Shown here one piece after another: positions 45,601 to 57,600 of a stretch of DNA of 64,000 nt. Every line of letters starts with the position of its first letter. The first letter of the stretch is position 1. The translations under genes were made by a program, and so were the position numbers. The stretch is from positions 9,705,110-9,769,109 of the forward strand of contig OU452227.1 of NCBI GenBank assembly GCA_911728455.2, written 5' to 3'. The notes under the pieces are model-generated. The model had not been told where the DNA came from and made no database searches. It was given only the letters and a program-made list of their open reading frames with translations. The stretch is from Marthasterias glacialis (Eukaryota; Echinodermata; Asteroidea; Forcipulatida; Asteriidae).

Positions 45601-48600
45601 ATCATATCTTGCAAAAAAAGAGGCTCCCTGCAAAAATGTTGTGTGTACATTCGGGGTATTTTTAGCGAGGTATGATGTTTGGGCATTTTCAAACTTGCTT
45701 TTCACGTAAATGCCAGTTTTGGAGATACATGTACAGCAGTTTTTACTGTGACACAACAACGATGTGAAGAGAGCATTGATCCTCAATGTATATTGAGGAA
45801 TGAGAGTCTATGCCTGTAGCAACCTGAAATCCCTGGCCATGAAAAATACACCCACGAATCCTTTCACCAAATTGCACAATGTAGTTTTCAAACTCTTCAT
45901 ATTGTCCATTCGAGCGTATTCCTAACACTCCCCCCTTGGTCCTTTATCCATCAAGCCAATGGTCATGCTGAATTAACATTGCATCCTTCGAAGCACAATA
46001 TAGCTACTTTGCAAGTGTTATGTGTATTCAGTCGTTGTGGACTAACGTGTAAAGATTTGTGCGGTCGTTGGTAAATAATCACGGATAACACACAATAGTT
46101 CTTCAGGGTAAATTGCATTAAGGGTTAATGCAAAGTGTGCTTGTCTTTCTTATTATTTCCTAATGTGAATGTATTGACACTGAGGTCCTACCTATTGGGT
46201 TTTAACAAGGTAAATTCCAAACTCTAAACGTTGTGACTCCTCCTCATACGTCGAGGTTTGAAGCTCAGATCGAGGATGCCTTTGTGATCACAAATTTGTT
46301 ACCCCATTAGCCTAAAAAGTAGCTGGGGTGACAGTCAGTCGTGTCATAGTACATGGATTTGTCAATGTGCTTAGGCATTTTTTCTGAACAGTGTCTCACA
46401 AAATTAATTTGGACCTCAGAGGCCCTCTTTAAGGTAACTGATTATCTTGTCAGGGCTCACCCTTAACACTAGCTCAGCGTACATTGTCTAGTAAAAACTG
46501 CTATGGGCTAGTAAACGCCACTGCTCAACTTGCCCTGTGGGCTACTAAAAAAATAATGTTCATACTTCTTCCTTTTCAGATGTGAATAATACATTTTAGA
46601 AGTGTGTGAGTGTAACTTCATTTGACCGTTAAACTGGTTGTGATCGTTACCATTAGTGTCAGAAAGATACATTTATGACAATACTTCTTGTTTAAAATTT
46701 GGGCTATGAAAACTTCCTGGGGGCAAGTAAAATACAGAGTTTACTAGCCCCTTGGGCTACTTTACAAAAAGCTCAAGTGCAAGGCCTGCTTGTTGTTGCC
46801 AACAGGCTGTCGTTGTTTTTTGCATTCAACATCAGTACTCTTATGAAATGGCTTGAAGATCCAGACTATTGCCAAAGATTATAGATACAGGATTGGTTAT
46901 AATTAGAAAAATCAATTGGTTTCCGTCTGGGAGCTCTTTGATTACAAATCCTCCAGAGAAATGTTCCAGCTGAAGTATTGATTGAACCAGTTGCCGCCGG
47001 GATTCTTTTTTGTTTTTTGTCCCGTCCCCCGGCGGGATTCTTTCGGCGGAATTGCTGGAATCTTTTTTCTTTGAGGGTACTGCTGGCACAAACAAACCCT
47101 GATTTGACAATGTCAAGAGAAGAAAGATTCTCTTTGTTGGATCGTCTGTTTTGTTTTGTGCGTTTTGATCGTCCATTTTGAGAAAATTCACCATTCATGG
47201 TATTCATGGGTTTTTTTTCAACAATAATCCATTTTTGCAGCATTTGTGGCTATTTAATTTATTTATTTCCATTTTCTGTTATTGTAAGTGCTGTGATTTA
47301 GTTTACTAAGTAGAACGTCTTTAAATTCTGTTATTATTATTTTCACTGACGCATTGCATGTTGTGTCTCATAAAAACACTACAAACGAAAATGAATCTGC
47401 TCTTCCAAAAAACTATGTTCTATCCCTTTATTGTTTGTTCTCTCAACTTTTTAGAAATTTTGTTTGATTTTTTTTTTCTCTTTTAGATCGTGGTGTTGTT
47501 GGATCCTATGGAGGATCCTGATGACATCCTCAGAGCCAATCGGTCAAGAGAAAGGCACTACGCTTTTGACCGTGCCTTCGGTCAACACTCCAGTCAGGTA
47601 GGTAAAAGATAACATACATCAATCTTCTCAGGAAAGGGGCCTGTTGTTTAATTAAAATCTTGCTGGTAATGAAACCAAGGGATCTCCGTAAGGAACTGTA
47701 GCACAGTGACCCGTAGGCCTGAAGGTACCTGTGTAGAGAAGACGACGAAGAAATTGTCAGTTTTCTGAGAAGGAAACCATCAAATGAGAGGAAACCTATA
47801 AAATGAGGTAGCTGGGCTGATCCTATTCACATGTGAGGTTTCGTTCCGAGAGGTGGAATTCAAGTTGGGATTTGAACCAGGGTCCAAATAGTTGAAAGGC
47901 AAGGAGAGACACACCTAAGCCAACTTGACCTCCATGACTTATTTAAATCTATCTTGGTACTGGTGTAGTCCTTTCTTTTGCAACATCACAGCCGCGAGTT
48001 TGGGCAACCGTGGTTGGCAAAATGACTGGCGGCCTTCACGGCAAAGAAATACGGCCGTTTATTATTTGATCAATACTACTATCACATTAATACCCATATT
48101 AATGATAAATAAAATATACTCTCCAAAACGAAAAGTAAACTTATTCTTCTTAAAAAAGTTTAAATTTGTTTACTAAAAAGGGCGATTTTTTTTACCAAGC
48201 CAGTTTATAAATTTGTTTATACTCAAGGCCTCCCAAACAAAATGGTGGTAAAATTTTGTAAACGAAGGAAACGTCTACAGACAAATCTATTGGGGGTGCC
48301 CTCTATACAAGTGTTGTTGTTTTTTCTGCCTTAACTGGGATGCAAATACGCCCAGCTTTCATTTATTTTCACGCACCAAGGGCATCTCCGACCGTTGATG
48401 TTGATGCAACTGTACAGAACGCCAGCATCAAAGCATAAACATGTCAGAAAACCCTGGTACAATTTAACTAAAATGGATTGGTCTGTAGTCTGTGGTTTAT
48501 TACATATACTCAGGACTTGAGTACCAATATAGCTGCCGCCATCCATCTAAATAACTAAGGGCACTTACTATCATTTAGGTGTGTTTACTCAGAAGGCCTT

Positions 48601-51600
48601 GCACTAATTTCCCCCCCCCCCAGACTATGTATGTAGTCTGATCATAGAGCAGTGGGTCTGATTGAGTAAATTTTTGATCCTTTCTGTTGGTGCCGTCATG
48701 ACGAAAACATTAGTTAAAAAAATTTCCGGTCAGGCTGTGGATCAAACATAATCACAAACAGTCAACAAGAATTTATTTTTGCTTCAATCACATCTTAAAA
48801 TTCATACATATTGTACCAGTGGCCTAACCAGATATTGTCATTTGGGAGGGAGAGGGGGCAGAGCGGGGTGGTGGGGGACAAAGACGCAATTTGGGGAGGG
48901 GCCTGATTTCATAAAGCTGTACAGCCGAAAAGATTGCTTAACAAATTTGTGTGCTAAGCAAAAAATGGCAGGGAATGTGTCAAACGCAGTATCAGTTGCA
49001 TGGTGTTTTGCTGGTAACCTACTTCTGTTAAGCAAGATTTTTCTTTGCTTGGCATATTTTTGTGCTTCAACAGCTTTAGAAAGTCCTTGGGGACCATTGG
49101 ATCAGGGCCTATTTTCAAAAAGATTGTAAGCATGAAAACTAGCTAAGCACAGGAAAATATTGCTGAGCAGAAATAGGTTACCAGCCAAAAATCCATAAAG
49201 TTTACATTAGTGTGAGTGGTGCCCTACTTATTTTTTGCTTAGTAAAGAAATTTGTTAAGCAGTATTTTCTGCTTAACAGCTTTATGAAATTGGGCCCAGG
49301 GGCAAATTTCATATCGCTGAGTAAGCAAATTTTCCTGCTAACTATAGCAGACAAATTTTCGTAAGCGTAAGCGTATTTTACAGGTGAGCAAGAAAATTAA
49401 GCGGCCAGCTTGCACGTTCACCATGGATTTGCATCGTTACATCATTCATTGTCCTACTGTAAGCATGGAAAGGTTAGCATGCCTTTTCATGTGCTTGGAA
49501 ATGGAAATCGCTTAGCAAGCATGAAATCAGCCGTTAATGGCTCTGTGAAATTGGGCCCTGGAGATGGCTGGAAGTTGTTTTTTAACAGGCTTTGCAGACC
49601 CAGTTAAAATCACTGATGTCTCTCAGAGTATGTAATGTACTCCCTGGGGCGTTTTTGTAAAAGGACCCCAGGGCGTGGGTTTGGTAGCTAGAGTCTCATC
49701 AAAGGGGCGATGCCTTCAAGCCTGGATTCTTAAAAAAAATTGATATTTTTATAAGTATAAAATATGCATAATTTTTCAGTCAGGAGCATTTAAAGATTTT
49801 GAAGCGGTTTTCATCAAGTTGGTCTGCTAATAGATGTTAAGTTTGCATCGAGAATAAAGAAATTTTTTTGTGTTTTACCCATACACCGATGTGTGTTAAG
49901 CATCGTATACTCAGTACTCTCCCCGAGTCCTGTGAAAAAAATCCCACAGGCATTTTACTCAGTTGGGATTTGAACCCACGACCTTTGCCAAGTTGATCTT
50001 CTGAAGGAGCTTCTTTTATAAAAAGGTAATGACTTTACCCCTAGAGCATACACTAGAGGGAGAGGCAGACAAAACAGAAGGTGGATAGACGACATCTAAG
50101 AATATGGCAGCGTTACATGGAAAAGAACAGCACAGGACAGAGTGAAATAGAAGAGGCCTTCCTCCTGCAGTGGAGAGAAACAGGCTAGAAAGAAAATAAG
50201 AAAGAATGGCTGTTTTTGAAAATGTTGTTAACAGTCCGCCAGCATCGGCGCCAAGCTTGTGCCTAAGTGCGGAGATGGATATTATTCTCTACAATGTTTG
50301 CCAGTGGCAAGACCAGCGAAGCAAGATACATAAAAAATAACCAGCAACCAATAAAGCCGCCCATGATTGCCTGTAATGAGTAACCAGGGTCCAGTAACTT
50401 ATTTATTGTCTGTCTGTGCTAAACTCTCCACCTCCATGGCGACTCATGACTGATGACACACTCATGGAGACAACCGATCCCCAAAGTCCTCAAGTCCACC
50501 AGGGAGCTGATGACGACGTCAAGATCGTGATGTCCAAATAATCCAAAAAAAAGGAGACCGTGGCAGAGGAATGGAACAACAACGAAGCAACGCCACGGTC
50601 GGCCTGCTTCTAAATTGGTCACGCCTACATCATACTGCCGTGCGATAAATATTTACTGCGTTGGCATGGCAACCGGTGCACGGGGGTAATATCTGGAAGA
50701 CAGGCAATTGTGGTGTATTGATTTCATATATCTTAATCAAAAGCCCTGCCGATATTTTCACTCGTGTTTTTGAGTCCTCTCCTCTGCTGGTGGGTAACTC
50801 AATATTTTGACATAAATGAAGATGCAACCGTATCAGAGGCCCCCTGGATAACGGCTTAGCTCTTCTCCAGTCGACTCCCTGCGCAGTTCGTACAAACGCT
50901 GCCGCTCCTTTTTTGTTTGATGTCAAAATGTAGGTTGATAATCACTAATGCCTTAAATTTGTTAAAAGACTCGTCCTTCCGCGAGTCAACAAATGATATC
51001 TTTTAGCTTTGATGGAGCCATTTTCGCTTGGAATGTAATTAATTGTCCTCCGTCAAAGGAAAGGGTTGTCTAGGTTGGCGTGCGGTGTTTTGGAAAGATT
51101 GACCTGCCGTTATTGTCACATTAAATTTTCATCAGACTACGTGAACAAATTAGTGGGTCTTGAATTATTGAGTGAACATCTTTTGTCCTCTTTAAAAGCA
51201 TGCCGAGTCTCAAGCAATCCATGGAAAGTCTGTGTTTTGCTTATAAAATGCATGACTGCAAAGCTCTGGAACGACTTATCAACACGTCTTAAACCGGCTG
51301 AAACTACTGACCAGCTCAAAATAATGATCAAAATGCACTTGTTTAATTGTAGTTTTCATGGTTAGCTCTTTGGGCTTCTCCTTGCTTTCAGTTCTTCGGC
51401 GTCCACTTCGGGGCTGTGGATTTTGGATTGCTTGGGGGAGACTTGAAGGTTATAATCCTGATTTCTCTCTTTCTTCATTGATTCCCCGATTGTCGTCTTT
51501 TCTCTTACCTCCAGGGACCTCCTGGTGATATGCACTACACATATATAAGAATCGTCTTGCTGTTGTTATTATTCTCTTGTTATTATTAATAAATTGACCC

Positions 51601-54600
51601 AATTCACCTGGCGTCATCACCACAATAAATCTTGGTTGTGCTGTTTTGGCAGTCAGTTTCCCTACGTGTTATAGACCTCTCTTTTGCCACGTCACAGCCC
51701 AAGTTTTTGCCAACCAAGGTGGACAAACTACGGGGAGCCATCAATGCAAAGCGAAAACAGATAATCACAGTTTGCAAAAATGTTGCAGAATAATTCAAAA
51801 CTTGTTTAGAATTTGTTGGAAACAAAGCAACCAATAATGAGATGTATTTTCTTTAAATGGGAAGTTTGCAAAATGGTGAATTTGGTCACAACGTCTGTCA
51901 ACAAGACGTGAATGTTTTGCTACATTCGACCGTCTTTGCCAACCAGCGCGGTTTGTTTATCAACAATAGAAAGGTCCATACGGTGTAGTGCGCATTGTAG
52001 GCGACATTTACACGCTGACCGTATCTTTTCGTGCAATGTGACTTCCAAAATGGCAGACGGCAGCAGAAAATAGTCGCGTGTGACGTCGGCGCTAGGGCTC
52101 AATAGGTATACAAGTACATCATACATCATGATTTGCGCCAGCTTCAAAAACACTTACTATGTTTCCAGTTATGGAAAAGTGTCTCACAATCTTGCTTCAA
52201 GTTCATGGGGATCTTCCTCTATGATAAAGTAGACTAAAATGTACTCATAATTTTCAACATTATTTATGTACCAACTCTTTCTATTGACTTCTCTAGGGCT
52301 CAAATTCGGTTTGGGGGGGGAATCCATATTATTATATTATATTATAATTCTGGTTTATTTCATAAAAAATTGAAACATGTGGCCCAAGGGTCAAAATCAC
52401 TTTAATGCACAAAGGTTTACAAATATTGAATTAAAATGATTTTACTTTTTACAAAACACGCAAATTCTTTTGAACACCCAGTTTGTGGGGACTCCCTATT
52501 GTTGTTCTCTTATTCCCTTTTCTAAAGAATCCCTCTGTGAGGACAGGATTTGACAAAGACAAACGTTGTGGAGACCTTTGTTCCAATGTGTAAAAGTCCC
52601 CACAACGGTGTGTGTGTGTGCTTGTCCACAAGGGCTTGTAGCTCAAAATGTTGACTGTACCAAAATTATTTTCACAGGACCAGAATCAAAATGAAGGGGA
52701 AAAAAACTATGCGGTTTAATATATAAACTGTTTTTATTTGAACAAGCACTAGGACACAAAAGATTTAGCATATTTAAGGGCAAGTTTACTATGGTACTCA
52801 ACAGAATTGAAAGATATTTATCAAAATGTTAGTTAACATTTGAACATTTTAAAAAAAAATAAAAAATTGTAAGATATTACACTGAGTAAGGTATTATTTT
52901 TCAATGGGAGACTTTTGAGACGTTAGGGGGCGCCCCAGTAACCGGTTTGTTTCTATAATGAGAGCATTAGGAAAGGACCAGTTACTGGGGCGCCCGCTAA
53001 CGTCTCAAAAGTCTCCCATTAAAAAAACACAAGACCGCTGGACTCGTCCGGTCATGAGTTTACTGGCCCAACACTGAAATCACTGGCCTTGCCGGGCCTG
53101 CAGTCCAGTGTAAATTTCGAGCCCTGCCTTCTGACTGACGTCAGATTTCTTAAGCAACACGTGAGGTCTGTCATGCTGGAGTACTACTGCATTGCGTTTC
53201 GTAGCACATGTTCGAGCAGGTCCTAGTAAATTGAGCGTGCGACATGTATGGGTAAGTGCTTCAGCATGGAGAGCTATAAAATAGTGATGTCATCTAAGAA
53301 GAGTCTGTTGTGCAGTTATACATTTTTTTTATATTTATAGGCGAAATACAGGATAGGTAACTATCATCAAAATAGAACTGATTAGTTTCAATGTGAAAGC
53401 TCACTGATTATGGAGTGCATGCTGGTACCAAACCTCCTGAGAAATATTTCCATCTGACATACATGTACTGTCAAAGTTGGGAAAATGGAATTTGAAGACC
53501 CTAAAAATCACTGTTGCCTTTTTTATTGTGGCAATCGACTTAAGTACAATGAGTCTATGAGATCGAATAATAAACATCTTTTAAAGAGGATGGGCCATGG
53601 TGATTGATGTTGACGTTATTGTTTAGTTTTCTGCTTTCTATAAATATTGCATCGGACAAACTTCTCTTTTGTGACATTAAATTGACAAAAGAAGTGATAT
53701 TTGCAGGGAGTTTTTACTCTTTTAACTTGCCCGCTGCCTAAATTTTATCAAAATCCCGGAAATGAGGGCAGCAAACAAATCTTGACGTCACTGGAAGCAC
53801 TGAATTCCCGGATGGTCTGCACTGAGCAATGCTTCAATGAGTAACAACAAACAACCGTTTGACAGAGGAGTATTTCCTGGGACGTCACTGTTCTTTAGAA
53901 TTTCTGGAGACAACTTCCAGGCACCGACTGCTGTTGTTCTGATGTTGGCTCGAGGCGGGGGGGGGCTTGGAAACTGCCTTTGTAAACGAATAACCACGCA
54001 TTCTATAATTCTGTCACCATTTTTTCGTGGTAGATATAGGTGTATTAGGGATGTAAACCTTTTTTTAAAGAGAGACTTTTAGCGTCGCCCATCCCCTTTA
54101 AGGCAAACCCAGACTAAAACATCATGTGGGGAGAGATTGTTTACTTCTGCTGCTCCTTCATTGTGGAATCATTTACCGGATCATATCAAACTTTCTCCAT
54201 CACTGGCTTCGTTCAAAACTTCCCTCAAGACTCACTCAATGAAGACTGCTTAATACCATCTTCCCTTCTATTGATGTGTCGCTGCGCCATGAGCATCTTT
54301 TAAATGGATACCGGCGCATTATAAATGCTCATATTATTGGGCTATTATTATGTAAGCCTGATGTGAATGTGCACAAAGTCCCTGACAAAACATAAACGCA
54401 TCTTCGTTTGGGTTTTTTTTTTTTGGCTAAATTTTTACAGATTAGTTGTATTGTGTGTTGATTAAAAACGAGATGATGGGTATGAATTTGCTCAGTCCAA
54501 TATTCAATGATTTATCTTACCCCTTGAACAGTCTCATGAATAAATAAGACTTGCCTTGAGCTACGGGGAGATATTTTATGTGCACTCATTAGAGCCAATC

Positions 54601-57600
54601 GCTTACCTGACGTACGTTGTGAATGCTTAATGCCCGGCTAGAGCAACAACCTTTTATCATCATGCTTGAAACAGCTGCAGAGGAACTCATGACAGGAATC
54701 GATTGTGAATGTTTTATGAAATATGACATGTGTCGTTTAAAACTTGTTGTTGTTGTTTTTTGTTTTGTTGAAACCCTACTGAAAGAGGACAAGAAGCAAA
54801 TGAAAACCGCAGCTAAAGTTAATGAACTCCCCCCACTCCAGGTAACATTTTCCAGCGAAGTTGAACACAAGTTTGACTATTGATCTAAAATATCTGCTTC
54901 ATTTAAGGCATCACCTTGTTGTTCAGTGTATCTAGGATATATGGCGTGTCGTGGCCGAGCTGTCAAGCGCACTGGACTCGAGCTCCGGTGTTCTGTTCAG
55001 CAGAGTGTGGGTTCAAGTCCCGGTCTTGACACTTGTGTCCTTAAGCAAGACACACCATTATTGCTTCGTTCAGATGGGACGTAAAGCCGTTGGTCCCATG
55101 TGTTGTGTAATACACGTAAAAGAACCTTTCTGGCCGTGGCTGCTGATTGCGCCGCAGCACCTTGTAAAGTTTGGTTTGGTTTGGGCAAGTTTTGCCCTTG
55201 AAATTTTAGCTACGACATCCAGCCGGTAGGAACAATGGATACTTACCATCACAGACCAGAATGAATTGGTTAGATTAAGTTTCATTGTCAGCCGTCAGGA
55301 TGAGGAATGCATTTAATTAATGCAGTCTTTGGTAATTGGATGGCAGTGATGCATATCGCTGATTGGCTTTTACTTTATGGTCTGTCGTATTGCGCCGCTG
55401 TAGAATTAACAACCATGAGTTAACCAAACACACATGTAGGATGTGGCATGATACATAGAAGGTTAAAAGTTCAAAGCCCCAGCTCAACATTGGTAAGAAG
55501 AAAAACACAAATGTTCGCAGATTTACATATACCTTACATGGTATAAAGATGATGATGGTAGAAAACTGTCCTTGAAATATTTCTGCCTGAAGTGTTATCA
55601 TTTTTAAATAGTAAATGAAATAAGATCCAAAATTAGTTTTTGTCTCAGTGAGACAGAAACTCTGCCTATAGGAATGCGTACAAAAATCCTGAATGCATTT
55701 TTACCGTTTTCTTGCAAATGAAACAACAAATTGAAATTACATTTTCACAGGTTGGATATTATTACAAATATCTTGTGCAAAGAATGAAAGCATTTCACAG
55801 ACACTTTACCAATGTTAAGCTTGGGCTTTAAATAAAAAGAGTTAGGTCTAAATTTATGTTTTTGAAAATCTAAGCTTTGATTACCAAGTAAACCTAATTT
55901 GTATAAACACTTATGTCATGTTGGCATAGTGATATCTTGCCCTCTGTGGTCATCGGTTCGAATCCCGCTGTGGACCAGAGCTTTGCACGTGTATTGGGTT
56001 TTCAGTCCCCTCCTGATTTGTGGGTTTTCCGTAATGAAAGGTTTTCCTCCCATATCTACAGTAAGACTAAACATTTCCTCATCGTCTTGTCTGCACATGT
56101 ATCTTAAGGCCTACGCGTTAAGGTGCTAGTTTTTTTTTAGGGTCACTTGGTTTCAAGCAACAAATAGATAGATAAACTTCAATGGTTTTGCAATTTAACC
56201 CCAGCTCATTACCTCCTGCAAATCCACTATTTAATAATAACAATAATAATACTTGCTTCTTATAAAGCGCAAATATTAGCCACATCAAGGCATTTTACAA
56301 CATTATTATCCCTGTTCATCGGGCATACTTAGACCACTCCTCAAACTTTCTCAACTCCCTGGGGAGCATACAACCCCAAGCTGCTTAAGTTAGCTCTTAA
56401 GAGGTTAGTCCAACACAATACTGTCTCAGCTGTCTCAGGTTCCCATTTATAGACCCGGGTGAAGCGAAGCAATTATGGTTTTAGCGGCATGCTCAAAGAC
56501 ATAAATATCATGACCGGGAATTGAACTCACTCTCCGATGATTCAGCCACCAGAACTTGAGTCGATGGCCACGACAGGCCACTATTAATAATTGAGACATT
56601 GTAAAAAACATTGTAGCACCAAATCCATTATATATAGAAAAGCTCTCAGGCGATTAAAGTAAATTAATAGAAGTATAAATTTTACATTGTATATAATTAC
56701 TTGTCAAGTTTTAAAATACAAAGGAAGAACACCACAAGTTATTTGTGGAAGTATTTTTGGGGTTTCTTTGCAAAATCTTAACTAGTTTCGCCATGAGCTG
56801 TTTCCTGAAGCTGTACCCATTATAAACCCATTTTATTATTATCATAATAGCTCTAAGTAGAAAATACTTAATACCTATATTTCACGTATTATTTTGTATT
56901 TATTTATTTATTTATTAATTTATTTATTAATTCTGGTTGGGACTCCAATGTTTCTCAGAAAGTGAACTTAATCACTAAACTAGCCAAGAACCCCATGGAG
57001 AGAAGACAAGGAAGGGAGATTCTGTTTTAGGTGTGGGAGGATAAACCCCAGAGAAATAAACTAGGGGAAACCCACGCGATCAGGTAGGGACTGAAAAACC
57101 CAATCCACATAGTGGCCCCGGCAGGATTCGAACCGGGGTCCTAGAGGTGGAAGACGGGGAAAGAAACCACTACGCCAACCCGACCGACTGTACTTACATA
57201 AGTGCCCGAGTTTAACGACTGAAAGAAGTCAGAAAAAAAAAAACAATTTGAAGTTCACCAACAGCAGTTTCATGATGATGAATGACCAGGGGGAAAATAC
57301 ATCGAGTAGAAGAGAAAAAAGCAATCAAATGCAACTTTATTGCAATGAAGTAGGTACTGAAGTGCTCATCAGAGTTAAATAGTCATTAAATATCGTCATA
57401 GTAACAGGATAAACAAATTTCCAAACATGCCATTAACTTGTAAACTCAAGGATAGTTATTACCAGGAAGTGGAAAACACAGTACATGTTCATTTATATAT
57501 TAAGAGTGTACTTCTGTATGTGATCTATGAGATGTGCTACCTCCAGTAAAATTTTAGTCACTTTACCAATTGAGTTGGTGGGAGACGGGAGGGGTGGGGC

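Noticed and set aside
46841..47243. Minus-strand frames of 117 and 125 codons before KIF19 exon 3
   Set aside because: Overlapping frames on the same strand, lysine-rich by AT bias, no recognisable domain, no supporting splice pattern.
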